In this document: in pieces, positions 47,381-55,879 of the stretch
How the letters are laid out: every line of letters begins with the position of its first letter
Position numbering within the stretch: the stretch's first letter is position 1
The notes under the pieces: generated by a model
Told to the model about the DNA's origin: nothing
Seen by the model: the letters and a program-made list of their open reading frames with translations, nothing else
The model's database searches: none
Translations under genes and position numbers: made by a program
NCBI GenBank assembly: GCA_046331465.1
Contig: JAXLQV010000004.1
Location: 62,001-126,000 of the forward strand
Reading direction: 5' to 3'
Length of the DNA stretch: 64,000 nt
Origin: UBA5066 sp046331465
GTDB taxonomy: Bacteria; Acidobacteriota; Thermoanaerobaculia; UBA5066

Positions 47381-48153
47381 CCCTCGCGAGCCTCTCCCTC
47401 GAGGGGCGCGTCGCGGTCGTCGTCGGCGGGACGTCGGGGATCGGCCTCGTTCTCGCCCGCGGCCTCGCGGAGGCGGGAGCCGACGTCGTGCCGACGTCGC
47501 GGCACCGCGAGGCGGTGGAGGCGGCCGCGGCGGAGATCGAGGGCCTCGGCCGCCGGTCGCTCCGGGTCGCGGCCGACGTCACCGACCGGGGCTCGCTCGA
47601 GCAGGCCCTCGCGGCGTGCGTCTCGGCGCTCGGGAAGGTCGACGTCCTCGTGAACTGCGCCGCCTGCACGAAGAGGACCCCGACGCTCGAGGTCGGCGAG
47701 GAGGAGTGGAGCCGGATCCTCGACACGAACCTGACGGGGACCCTTCGCGCCTGCCAGGTCTTCGGGCGCCACATGCTCGAGCGGCGAAGCGGCCGGATCG
47801 TCAACGTCGCCTCCCTCGGCGCGTTCGTGTCGCTGCTGGAGGTGGCCGCCTACAACGCGAGCAAGGCGGCCGTCGCCGCGCTCACGCGGTCGCTCGCCAT
47901 CGAGTGGGGGCCGCGCGGCGTCAACGTGAACGCGATCGCGCCGGGGGTCTTCCGGACCCCGCTCAACGAGGAGCTCATCGACGGCACCGCGCGGGGGCGC
48001 GAGCTCGTCGAGAGGACGCCCCTGCGCCGCCACGGGAGGCTCGAGGAGCTTCAGGGGGCGTGCGTCCTCCTCTCCTCGGAAGCGGCGAGCTTCATCAACG
48101 GGGAGGTCGTCGTCGTCGACGGCGGCTTCCTCGCCGCCGGGGTGCTGAGTTGA
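47377..48153 (+). CDS. Short-chain dehydrogenase/reductase of the hexuronate locus
   Basis: The protein has 258 residues with cofactor motif GGTSGIG, VNCAAC, IVNVASLGAF, YNASKAA (catalytic Tyr and Lys) and a C-terminal INGEVVVVDGGF. The GTG start overlaps the regulator stop by 4 nt and its stop overlaps the next start by 4 nt, so it is co-translated with the dehydratase. It differs clearly from kduD. With UxaC two genes downstream, it could reduce fructuronate or tagaturonate to mannonate or altronate, replacing the usual UxuB/UxaB. Alternatively, with a FucD-type dehydratase next to it, it could be a sugar or 2-keto-3-deoxy-acid dehydrogenase of a fucose/galactose-type oxidative route. Sequence alone does not decide. 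Confidence 0.82.
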   Translation: MTLASLSLEGRVAVVVGGTSGIGLVLARGLAEAGADVVPTSRHREAVEAAAAEIEGLGRRSLRVAADVTDRGSLEQALAACVSALGKVDVLVNCAACTKRTPTLEVGEEEWSRILDTNLTGTLRACQVFGRHMLERRSGRIVNVASLGAFVSLLEVAAYNASKAAVAALTRSLAIEWGPRGVNVNAIAPGVFRTPLNEELIDGTARGRELVERTPLRRHGRLEELQGACVLLSSEAASFINGEVVVVDGGFLAAGVLS

Positions 48154-49436
48154 AGGTCGAGAGCGTCGCCGTCCGCGACGTCCGCTTCCCGACCTCGCGC
48201 GAGGGGGACGGCTCGGACGCCCTCAACCAGGGGGACTACTCCGCCACCTACGTGACGCTCCGGGCGGAGGACGGCCTCGAGGGGCACGGGCTCACGTTCA
48301 CGAACGGGCGCGGGAACGAGCTCTGCGTCGCCGCCGTCGAGGCGCTCCGCCGCCACGTCGAGGGGCGCGAGCTCGACCCGCTCCCCGAGGGGATGCGCGG
48401 CCTCGTCCTCGGCCTGACACGCGACCCCCAGCTCCGCTGGCTCGGCCCGGAGAAGGGAATCCTCCAGATGTCGACGGCGGCGCTCGTGAACGCCGCGTGG
48501 GACCTCCACGCGCGCCGCGCCGGCAGGCCCCTCTGGAAGCTCCTCGTCGACCTTCCGCCCGAGGAGCTCGTCGCAGCGCTCGACTTCTCGTACGTCACCG
48601 ACGCCCTGACGCCCGACGGGGCGGTCGCGCTCCTCCGCGCGAGCGCCCCGGGCCGGGACGCGCGCGAGGAGTCGGTCCTCCGCGAGGGCTTCCCGGCCTA
48701 CACGACCTCGACGGGCTGGCTCGGCTACCCCGACGAGAAGGTACGGAGGCTCTGCCGGGCGGCGCTCGCCGAGGGGTGGACCGCCTTCAAGGTCAAGGTC
48801 GGCACCGACCTCGACGAGAACCTCCGGAGGACGGCGCTCGTGAGGGAGGAGATCGGGCCGGGCCGGCGCCTCATGCTCGACGCGAACCAGTGCTGGGACG
48901 TCCCCGAGGCGATCCGCCAGATGAAGGCGCTCGCCCGCTTCGACCCCTACTGGATCGAGGAGCCGACGAGCCCGGACGATGTCCTCGGGCACGCCGAGAT
49001 CGCGCGGGCCGTCGCGCCGGTCGGCGTCGCGACCGGCGAGACGTGCCAGAACCGCGTCGTCTTCAAGCAGCTCCTCGCGGCCCGCGCGCTCTCCTTCGTC
49101 CAGGTCGACGCGTGCCGGATGGCGGGGATCTCGGAAGCCCTCGTCGTCCTCCTCCTCGCCGCGCGGTTCGGGGTCCCCGTCTGCCCGCACGGCGGCGGCG
49201 TCGGCCTCTGCGAGTACGTGCAGCACCTCTCCTTCTTCGACGCCGTCGCCCTCGGCGGGACGGGGGACGACCGCGTCTGCGAGTACGTCGACCACCTCCA
49301 CGAGCACTTCGTCGACCCCTGCGTCGTCCGGAACGCGCGGTACCTCGCGCCGGAGGCTCCGGGGACGAGCATCGCCATCAAGCCCGGGTCGCTCGAGAGG
49401 TTCGAGTTCCCGGGCGGCGCCGCCTGGCGCGACTGA
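48150..49436 (+). CDS. fucD: Enolase-superfamily acid-sugar dehydratase, L-fuconate dehydratase type
   Basis: The protein has 428 residues. The sequence follows Xanthomonas L-fuconate dehydratase: VRDVRFPTSREGDGSDALN, QLRWLGPEKGI, INAAWDLHAR-like VNAAWDL, YPAYTTSTGWLGY, FKVKVG (KxK, Lys214 and Lys216), DANQCWDV, WIEEPTSPDDVLGH, TGETCQNRVVFKQLL and PHGGGVGLCE (catalytic His347). Catalytic Lys216 and His347 align with Lys220 and His351 of the Xanthomonas enzyme. It would convert a six-carbon aldonate to its 2-keto-3-deoxy acid in the cytoplasm. Beside uxaC, altronate, mannonate or L-galactonate are alternative substrates to L-fuconate. The only usable start is a TTG at 48150, overlapping the SDR stop (TTGA). 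Family confidence is high; substrate confidence is modest. Confidence 0.88.
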   Translation: MKVESVAVRDVRFPTSREGDGSDALNQGDYSATYVTLRAEDGLEGHGLTFTNGRGNELCVAAVEALRRHVEGRELDPLPEGMRGLVLGLTRDPQLRWLGPEKGILQMSTAALVNAAWDLHARRAGRPLWKLLVDLPPEELVAALDFSYVTDALTPDGAVALLRASAPGRDAREESVLREGFPAYTTSTGWLGYPDEKVRRLCRAALAEGWTAFKVKVGTDLDENLRRTALVREEIGPGRRLMLDANQCWDVPEAIRQMKALARFDPYWIEEPTSPDDVLGHAEIARAVAPVGVATGETCQNRVVFKQLLAARALSFVQVDACRMAGISEALVVLLLAARFGVPVCPHGGGVGLCEYVQHLSFFDAVALGGTGDDRVCEYVDHLHEHFVDPCVVRNARYLAPEAPGTSIAIKPGSLERFEFPGGAAWRD

Positions 49437-49479
49437 CGCGGGGCGCGCACCGGGCGCGCCCCCCGCAAGAGGGGTTCCC

Positions 49480-50925
49480 ATGAGGCCGTTCATCCACGAG
49501 GACTTTCTCCTCGGCTCCGACGTCGCGTCCGACCTCTACCACGGCTGGGCCCGCGACCTGCCGGTCGTCGACTACCACTGCCACCTCCCCGTCGCCGAGA
49601 TCGCGGCGGACCACCGTTTCGCGACGATCACGGAGATCTGGCTGAAGGGCGACCACTACAAGTGGCGCGCGATGCGGACGAACGGCGTCGCCGAGCGGTT
49701 CTGCACCGGCGACGCCACGGACCGCGAGAAGTTCGAAGCGTTCGCCCGGACGGTACCGGCGACGCTCCGGAACCCGCTCTACCACTGGACGCACATGGAG
49801 CTGAAGCGCCCGTTCGGGATCGACCTCCTCCTCGACGAGCGGACCGCGCCCGAGGTCTGGGAGAGGACGAACGCGAGGCTCGCCGGGCCCGGCTTCACGA
49901 CGCAGGGGCTCCTCCGGCAGTTCCGGGTCGCCGTCGTCTGCACGACGGACGACCCGGTCGACGACCTCGCGCACCACGCGGCGCTCGCGAGGCGCGAGGA
50001 TCCCGACACCGTCGTCCTCCCGACGTTCCGTCCCGACCGGGCGGGCGCGATCGACGACCCGCGCGCCTGGAACGGCTGGGTCGACCGGCTCGAGGCCGCC
50101 GCGGGGCTCGCGGTCCGGAGCTGGCAGGACTTCCTCGAGGCGCTCGACCGGCGCCACGCCGCCTTCCACGAGGCGGGCTGCCGCGCCTCGGACCACGGCC
50201 TGACGCAGGTCGAGGCGGACGCCTGGGACGCGGCCGGGTGCGGGGCCTCGTTCGCGACCCTGCGCGGCGGGCGGCCCCTCGCCGGCGGCGAGGCGCGCCG
50301 CTTCCGCTCGGCGATCCTCCACGAGCTCGCGCTGATGGACCACGCCCGCGGCTGGGTCCAGCAGTACCACCTCGGCGCCCTCCGGAACAACAGCACCCGG
50401 ATGCGCCGCCTCCTCGGGCCCGACACCGGCTTCGACTCGATCGGCGACTTCCCGCAGGCCGAGGCCCTCGCCCGCTTCCTCGACCGCCTCGACGAGGCGG
50501 ACCGCCTCGCGAAGACCGTCCTCTACAACCTGAACCCCGCCGACAACGAGCTCTTCGCGACGATGATCGGGAACTTCCAGGACGGGAGCGTCCCCGGGAA
50601 GCTCCAGTACGGGTCGGCCTGGTGGTTCCTCGACCAGAGGGAGGGGATGGAGCGGCAGATCGGCGCCCTCTCGAACATGGGGCTCCTCTCCCGCTTCGTC
50701 GGCATGGTGACCGACTCGAGGTCCTTCCTCTCCTATTCCCGCCACGACTACTTCCGGCGCCTCCTCTGCGACATCCTCGGGAACGACGTGGAGCGGGGCC
50801 TCCTCCCGGACGACCGGCCCCTCCTCGGGCGCCTCGTCGAGGACGTCTCCTTCTTCAACGCGAAGGCGTACCTCGGGATCCCGCTCGGCCGGCTCGGCCG
50901 GGGCGCTGCGCGCCGGTCCGCCTGA
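49480..50925 (+). CDS. uxaC: Glucuronate (uronate) isomerase
   Basis: The product isomerises D-glucuronate to D-fructuronate and D-galacturonate to D-tagaturonate. It has 481 residues. Family markers are VVDYHCHLP (metal-site His33 and His35), ITEIWLKGDHYKWRAMRTNG, PLYHWTHMELKRPFGI, VCTTDDPVDDL, QYHLGALRNNSTRM, IGDFPQAEALARFLDRL, LYNLNPADNE, GSAWWFLDQREGMERQ and FVGMVTDSRSFLSYSRHDYFRR. It follows the dehydratase by 43 bp with AAGAGGGG before the ATG and ends the first plus-strand operon. It supplies substrate for the reductase and dehydratase upstream or for enzymes elsewhere. An internal region rich in Ala/Gly (about 225-275) is less conserved. Confidence 0.96.
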   Translation: MRPFIHEDFLLGSDVASDLYHGWARDLPVVDYHCHLPVAEIAADHRFATITEIWLKGDHYKWRAMRTNGVAERFCTGDATDREKFEAFARTVPATLRNPLYHWTHMELKRPFGIDLLLDERTAPEVWERTNARLAGPGFTTQGLLRQFRVAVVCTTDDPVDDLAHHAALARREDPDTVVLPTFRPDRAGAIDDPRAWNGWVDRLEAAAGLAVRSWQDFLEALDRRHAAFHEAGCRASDHGLTQVEADAWDAAGCGASFATLRGGRPLAGGEARRFRSAILHELALMDHARGWVQQYHLGALRNNSTRMRRLLGPDTGFDSIGDFPQAEALARFLDRLDEADRLAKTVLYNLNPADNELFATMIGNFQDGSVPGKLQYGSAWWFLDQREGMERQIGALSNMGLLSRFVGMVTDSRSFLSYSRHDYFRRLLCDILGNDVERGLLPDDRPLLGRLVEDVSFFNAKAYLGIPLGRLGRGAARRSA

Positions 50926-50936
50926 CGGTCCGGCCC

Positions 50937-50966
50937 CCGGGCGGTCCGGCGAGACGGCCCGCCCGG
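50937..50966 (+). terminator. terminator hairpin after uxaC
   Basis: An 8-bp outer stem (CCGGGCGG/CCGCCCGG), one mismatch and a 3-bp inner stem enclose GCGAGA. It begins 12 bp after the stop. There is no T-run. Confidence 0.55.
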
Positions 50967-50974
50967 AGGGGTTC

Positions 50975-50983
50975 GGTCTGACC
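50975..50983. promoter_or_regulatory. GGTCTGACC palindrome, candidate operator 3
   Basis: It is the reverse complement of GGTCAGACC at 46393 and 46610, flanked here by CAAT (ACCAAT). It lies about 140 bp upstream of the receptor 5 promoter. Confidence 0.5.
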
Positions 50984-51043
50984 AATCGATAACCCGCACG
51001 AAACGGAGCCGGGAGCGGAGCCCCGCCCGCTCAGGGCGCTGAA

Positions 51044-51060
51044 GCCCCCACCGCGGGGGC
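51044..51060 (+). terminator. small GC hairpin upstream of the receptor 5 promoter
   Basis: GCCCCC and GGGGGC around ACCGC form a 6-bp stem without a T-run. It could insulate the promoter from read-through. Confidence 0.3.
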
Positions 51061-51107
51061 GGGCGAGGGGAAGCGGGGACCCCGCGACTTCCCGAAAAAT
51101 GCGAAAG

Positions 51108-51118
51108 TGGTAAAACAA
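51108..51118 (+). promoter_or_regulatory. FCD-type operator candidate TGGTAAAACAA
   Basis: It matches T-N-G-T-N3-A-C-N-A exactly and ends 4 bp before the -35 TTGACA, a position suited to repression or activation by the regulator at 46601. Confidence 0.45.
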
Positions 51119-51122
51119 CTAC

Positions 51123-51152
51123 TTGACACGGCGATTCTCGTGGTGATACGAA
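51123..51152 (+). promoter_or_regulatory. sigma-70-type promoter of the receptor 5 operon
   Basis: TTGACA (51123-51128), an 18-bp spacer and TACGAA (51147-51152), with an extended TG element at 51144. A 7-bp inverted repeat GCGATTC-N12-GAATCGC (51131-51156) overlaps the spacer and -10 and may be an additional operator. This is the only classical -35 found before a receptor in the window. Confidence 0.6.
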
Positions 51153-51228
51153 TCGCGGTGGCAAAAAGAGACCCGGGAGTCGAGGCCAACCCCGTTCGAT
51201 TTCATCTCGCGAGGCATGAGGAGGCGCC

Positions 51229-54200
51229 ATGAGTCCGCGGACCCGGTCCTTCACCCTGATCCTTCTTCTGCTCCTCTTCTCCGTCGGCCCGATCGCGCTC
51301 GCGCAGGACTACCGCGGCACGGTCAAGGGGCGAGTCGTCGACAACGCCGGAGGGGAGCTGCCCGGGGTCTCCGTCACGGTCACGAACGTGGCGACGAACG
51401 TCTCCGCGAACGCGGTGACGGACGCCAAGGGGTACTACCGCGTTCCGTACCTGAACGCGGGGAAGTACGACGTGACCGCGAAGCTGAGCGGCTTCCAGCC
51501 GGTCTCGAGGAAGGCGATCGACGTCCGCGTCGGTGACGTCCTCACCGTCGACCTGGCCCTGAGCATGGGCGCCGTCTCCTCCGAGATCGTCGTGACGGGC
51601 GGCGCCCCGATCCTCGACCAGACCTCGCCCGTCACCGGGCAGGTCGTCTCGCGCGAGCAGATCAAGGAGCTGCCGCTCGCGGACGGCACGGCCTACATGC
51701 TGAGCCGCATCGCGCCCGGCATCTCGGAGGCCTCGGACCTTCACTTCTCGAGGCCGGGAGACAACGCGAACCTCGGCGGCGTCGTCGCGAACGGCGTGCG
51801 GGGCGGGAACGACTTCACGCTCGACGGCGCCCCGAACATCGTCTCCGACCGGCGCGTCGGCTTCTCCCCGCCCTCCGAGGCGATCTCGGAGTTCAAGGTC
51901 GAGACGAACTCCTTCGACGCGCAGTCGGGCCACACCGCGGGCGCCGTCATCAACCTCGCGCTCCGGAGCGGGACGAACCAGTTCCACGGCGCCGCCTCGT
52001 ACTTCAACCGCTCGAGCGACCGGACGGCACTCTCCCCCTTCCAGCACAAGCAGGGGACGGAGAACCCGAACCGCGACTACGACCGGATCGCGGCGATGCT
52101 GGCCGGGCCCGTCATCAAGGACTCGACGTTCTTCATGGCGTCGTACGAGAAGCTGACCGACCTCACGGCCGAGCCGGTGACGCTCACCGTCCCGTCCGAG
52201 AAGATGCGGAAGGGCGACTTCTCCGAGCTCCTCGCGCTCGGGATCAAGATCTACGACCCGCTGACGGGGACGTCGAGCCGGAAGGCCTTCGACGGGAACA
52301 TCATCCCGACGAACCGGCTCAACCCGATCGCCATGGCCCTCATGAAGTACTACCCGATGCCGAACCAGGCCGGGAAGTCGGACCAGACGAACAACTACTA
52401 CTCGCCGCAGGACCGGACGTACGACTACCAGGCGGCCCTCGTCCGCCTCGACCAGAGCCTCTCCGGCGGGCACCAGCTCTTCCTGAACGCCTACTGGAAC
52501 CAGCGGATGGAGAACCGGTACAACTGGGCGGGGGTCGTCAACGACTTCGCCGTCACCGAGGGCGTCGACACGCGCGACAACTTCGGCACGACCCTCGGGT
52601 ACACGGGGACGTTCTCGAACCAGCTCATCGGCGACCTCCGCCTCTCCTACTCGAAGTTCGGCGAGCGCCGTGCCCCGTCCGACACGTTCGACCCGGCCTC
52701 CCTCGGCTTCAACGCGCAGACCGTCGAGCTCTTCCGGGGCTACGACTACATCCCGCGGTTCGACATCGCCGGCTTCCAGTCCCTCGGCTCGAACCGGTCG
52801 GACTACACGAAGGGCTTCAACCGCCCCTTCTACAACTACTCCGCTGTTCCCTCCGTCACGTGGCTCCTGAAGGACCACACGGTCCGGGCGGGCTACGACT
52901 TCCGCTACCAGAGGAACTGGAGGACGGACGACGGCTACCTCGCCGGCCGCTACAACTTCACGGGCGCCTACACGCGGGCGAACAACAGCGCGACCATCCA
53001 GCAGGGGCAGGCGCTCGCCCAGTTCCTCCTCGGCCTCCCGACGTCGGGCGGGAACAGCCTCATCGACTGGAACACCTACGGCGACTACCACCAGATCAAC
53101 CACGCGCTCTACGCGAACGACGAGTGGCGGCTCGGCAGGAAGCTCACGCTGAACGCCGGCCTGCGGGTGGAGATCGACCAGGGCCTCACCGAGGCGAGCG
53201 ACTGGAACATCTACGGCTTCGACCTGACGAGCTCGAACCCGATCGAGGCGCAGGCGAAGGCGGCCTACGCGACGAGCCCGATCCCCGAGATCCCGGTGAG
53301 CCAGTTCGCCGTCCGCGGCGGCCTGCTGTACGGATCGGGCGCGACGTGGGACACGCTCACGAAGGTGCTGCCGCGCGTCGGCGCCTCGTACCTCCTGACG
53401 GAGAAGACCGTCCTCCGGGGAGGGATCGGCCTCTTCTCCTTCCCCTACTACTTCGACGCGATCAACCAGACCGGGTTCTCGAACGCGACGCTCCTCGTCT
53501 CGACCGAGAACAACGGCGCGACGTTCATCGCCGACCTCAACAACCCGTTCCCGAACGGACTGACGGCGCCGACCGGCTCCTCGCTCGGCCTCGCGACGTG
53601 GAACGGCCGTGACCTCGTCTCGTCGTCCGCCTCCATCATCCAGACGGACCGCAAGAGCCCGACCTACACCCGCTGGCAGGCCGGCGTCGCGCAGGACCTC
53701 GGCAAGAGCTGGCGCCTCGACCTCGCGTACATCGGGAGCGAGGGGCACGACCTCGCGGTGCGCCACGACATCAACGGCATCCCGCGGCAGTACCTCTCGA
53801 CGCTCGGCTACCGCGACGCCGCCGTCGAGGCCTATCTCACCGCGAACGTCACGAACCCCTACAAGGGGCTGATGCCGGGGACGAGCTACAACGGCTCGAC
53901 GATCCAGCGCGGGCAGCTCCTCAAGCCGTACTCCGAGTTCGGCCGCGTGGCCGTCGAGGAGTACAACGGGTCCGACTCCTACAACGCCCTCCAGGTCTCC
54001 GTGAACAAGCAGTTCAAGGAAGGCTCGTCAATCCTCGTGACCTACACCTGGTCGAAGCTGATGGACGAGCTGAACTACCTGAACGCGACGGACACGCAGC
54101 TCGAGAGCCGCCTCTCGCCCGACGACCGCCCGCACCGCGCCACGGTGGCCGGGATCTGGAGGCTTCCGTTCGGGAAGGGGCGGGCGTACGGCAACAACTG

Positions 54201-54711
54201 GAGCGGCCTCCTCGACGCCCTCCTCGGCGGCTGGCAGGTGACGGGCGCCTTCCAGTACCAGCGGGGGCAGCCGGTCCTCTGGAGCAACAACGTCTACTTC
54301 AGGCCGGACTGCAACATCAAGGACCTCAAGGCCGACTTCTCGAACAAGAACGGGCAGATCGGCGGCTTCGACCGGCCGGCGTGGGACACCTCGTGCTTCT
54401 ACTTCGCCGACAAGCCCGGGGACATCACCGACACGCGGATCAACGTCACCGACAACAACATCCGGACCTTCCCGACGACGCTGGACAACGTCCGCTACCC
54501 GGACCTCTACCTCCTCGACTTCGGCATCTCGAAGAGCTTCCGGCTCCCCTACGGCATGGACCTCCAGATCCGGTTCGAGGCGATCAACGCCCTGAACTAC
54601 ACCGTCTGGTGGAGCCCGGACGTCAGCCCGCGGAGCGCGACGTTCGGCTACTTCAAGGACATGCGGAACAACCCGCGCGACTGGCAGATCGGGGCCAAGC
54701 TCAGCTTCTGA
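51229..54711 (+). CDS. TonB-dependent receptor of the pectin/uronate locus (receptor 5)
   Basis: The protein has 1160 residues. The signal peptide is MSPRTRSFTLILLLLLFSVGPIALAQ. The carboxypeptidase-regulatory-like domain is GTVKGRVVDNAGGELPGVSVTVTN. The plug has VSSEIVVTGGAPILDQT, ANGVRGGNDFTLDGAPN and VETNSFDAQSGHTAGAVINLALRSGTNQFHG. The long barrel includes DRPHRATVAGIWRLPFGKGRA and LDFGISKSFRLPYGMDL before the C-terminal LSF. It belongs to the Acidobacteria-type receptors with a large plug-proximal insert. Its stop overlaps the next start (TGATG), and kduI and GH28 follow, so oligogalacturonides or other pectin fragments are the likely cargo. The ribosome site is GAGGAGG. Confidence 0.92.
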   Translation: MSPRTRSFTLILLLLLFSVGPIALAQDYRGTVKGRVVDNAGGELPGVSVTVTNVATNVSANAVTDAKGYYRVPYLNAGKYDVTAKLSGFQPVSRKAIDVRVGDVLTVDLALSMGAVSSEIVVTGGAPILDQTSPVTGQVVSREQIKELPLADGTAYMLSRIAPGISEASDLHFSRPGDNANLGGVVANGVRGGNDFTLDGAPNIVSDRRVGFSPPSEAISEFKVETNSFDAQSGHTAGAVINLALRSGTNQFHGAASYFNRSSDRTALSPFQHKQGTENPNRDYDRIAAMLAGPVIKDSTFFMASYEKLTDLTAEPVTLTVPSEKMRKGDFSELLALGIKIYDPLTGTSSRKAFDGNIIPTNRLNPIAMALMKYYPMPNQAGKSDQTNNYYSPQDRTYDYQAALVRLDQSLSGGHQLFLNAYWNQRMENRYNWAGVVNDFAVTEGVDTRDNFGTTLGYTGTFSNQLIGDLRLSYSKFGERRAPSDTFDPASLGFNAQTVELFRGYDYIPRFDIAGFQSLGSNRSDYTKGFNRPFYNYSAVPSVTWLLKDHTVRAGYDFRYQRNWRTDDGYLAGRYNFTGAYTRANNSATIQQGQALAQFLLGLPTSGGNSLIDWNTYGDYHQINHALYANDEWRLGRKLTLNAGLRVEIDQGLTEASDWNIYGFDLTSSNPIEAQAKAAYATSPIPEIPVSQFAVRGGLLYGSGATWDTLTKVLPRVGASYLLTEKTVLRGGIGLFSFPYYFDAINQTGFSNATLLVSTENNGATFIADLNNPFPNGLTAPTGSSLGLATWNGRDLVSSSASIIQTDRKSPTYTRWQAGVAQDLGKSWRLDLAYIGSEGHDLAVRHDINGIPRQYLSTLGYRDAAVEAYLTANVTNPYKGLMPGTSYNGSTIQRGQLLKPYSEFGRVAVEEYNGSDSYNALQVSVNKQFKEGSSILVTYTWSKLMDELNYLNATDTQLESRLSPDDRPHRATVAGIWRLPFGKGRAYGNNWSGLLDALLGGWQVTGAFQYQRGQPVLWSNNVYFRPDCNIKDLKADFSNKNGQIGGFDRPAWDTSCFYFADKPGDITDTRINVTDNNIRTFPTTLDNVRYPDLYLLDFGISKSFRLPYGMDLQIRFEAINALNYTVWWSPDVSPRSATFGYFKDMRNNPRDWQIGAKLSF

Positions 54712-55871
54712 TGCGTCTCTCCTCCCTCCTTCGGTCCGCGGCGGGCGTCCTGCTCGCCGCGGGCCCCCTTCTTGCCGCAGGGCCGACGCGCCTCGCGGTG
54801 ACGAACGGGCTGGACCGCCCGCGCGCGGGCGAGACCGTGGCCGTCCCCTCGGGGACGGCCCCCGGCCTTTCGGCCGGCGAGCTCGCGAAGGTCGCGGTGG
54901 TCGACGAGGCGACCGGGAAGGCGGTCCTCTCGCAGGCGGTCGACTCGGACGGCGACGGGAAGCCCGACCTCCTCGTCTTCCAGGCCGACTTCGCCCCCCG
55001 CGAGACGCGCCGCTGGGTCCTGAAGCCGGGCGGGAGGGCGCCGTACCGGAAGGAGGACTTCCGGGTCTACGGCCGCTTCGTCCGCGAGCGGTACGACGAC
55101 TTCGCCTGGGAGAACGACAAGGTCGCCCACCGGATGTACGGCGCCGCCCTCGAGACCTGGCAGGAGGAGCCGCTCACCTCGAGCACGGTCGACGTCTGGT
55201 GCAAGCAGACCCCGCGGCTCGTCGTGAACGACTGGTACATGGTCGACGATTACCATCACGACGGCGGGGAAGGGGCCGACTTCTACTCGGCGGGGAAGAG
55301 CCGCGGGGACGGCGGCAGCGGCGTCTGGAAGGACGGGCGCCTCTACGTCTCCCGGAACTTCCGGCAGTCGAGGGTCGTCGCCGCAGGGCCGATCCGGCTC
55401 GTCTTCGAGCTGACGTACGAGGCATGGGACGCCGGCGGGACGAGGGTCTCGGAGGTCAAGCGGGTCACGCTCGACGCCGGGTCGCGCTTCAACCGTTTCG
55501 AGAGCTTCTACACGGTCGACGGCGGCGCCGCCGTCGCGCACGCCGCCGGGCTGCGAAAGGTCGCAGGGGCGGCCCTTCAGGTCGAGAAGGCCGCCGGGAC
55601 GATCCGCTCGTGGGAGCCGATCAAGGGCGACAACGGGAGCCTCGGCCTCGCCCTCGTCGTCGACCCGGCCTCCCTCGCCGACGTCGTCGAGGCGGACGGG
55701 AACGTCCTCGCGGTCGGGAAGGCCTCCGCCTCCCGCCCGGCCGTCCACTGGGCGGGCTCGGCGTGGGACCGCGCGGGCGAGGTGAAGAGCGTCGAGGAGT
55801 GGGATCGGGCCGTCGCGGACCTCGCGGAGAGGGTACGCTCGCCGCTGAAGGTCGAAGTCATCGCACCGTGA
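54711..55871 (+). CDS. DUF4861 family exported protein
   Basis: The protein has 386 residues with signal peptide MRLSSLLRSAAGVLLAAGPLLAAG. The body is mostly beta-strand, with the DUF4861 features RLAVTNGLDRPRAGETVAV, DSDGDGKPDLLVFQADF, RFVRERYDDFAWENDKVAHRMYG, WCKQTPRLVVNDWYM and YHHDGGEGADFYSAGKSRG. Conserved acidic, Trp and His residues (DDFAWENDKVAHR, DDYHHDGGEG) look like a carbohydrate-active site. I do not know an established reaction. Its ATG overlaps the receptor stop by one base and kduI follows 8 bp later, so it works between uptake and the KduI step, perhaps on unsaturated uronates in the periplasm. That is inference from context. Confidence 0.82.
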   Translation: MRLSSLLRSAAGVLLAAGPLLAAGPTRLAVTNGLDRPRAGETVAVPSGTAPGLSAGELAKVAVVDEATGKAVLSQAVDSDGDGKPDLLVFQADFAPRETRRWVLKPGGRAPYRKEDFRVYGRFVRERYDDFAWENDKVAHRMYGAALETWQEEPLTSSTVDVWCKQTPRLVVNDWYMVDDYHHDGGEGADFYSAGKSRGDGGSGVWKDGRLYVSRNFRQSRVVAAGPIRLVFELTYEAWDAGGTRVSEVKRVTLDAGSRFNRFESFYTVDGGAAVAHAAGLRKVAGAALQVEKAAGTIRSWEPIKGDNGSLGLALVVDPASLADVVEADGNVLAVGKASASRPAVHWAGSAWDRAGEVKSVEEWDRAVADLAERVRSPLKVEVIAP

Positions 55872-55879
55872 GGCCGGAA

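Larger units (their letters stand above)
50926..51228. other. 303-bp intergenic control region before the receptor 5 operon
   Basis: In order: the uxaC terminator (50937-50966), a GGTCTGACC palindrome (50975-50983) and a GCCCCC/GGGGGC hairpin (51044-51060). An FCD-type site TGGTAAAACAA (51108-51118), a sigma-70-like promoter (51123-51152) and the ribosome site GAGGAGG before the ATG at 51229 complete it. No gene is seen. Confidence 0.7.

Noticed and set aside
48150..49436. Classification of the dehydratase as mannonate dehydratase (UxuA) or altronate dehydratase (UxaA)
   Set aside because: UxuA and UxaA belong to unrelated families; this sequence has the enolase-superfamily KxK, Asp/Glu/Glu and His set and follows L-fuconate dehydratase.
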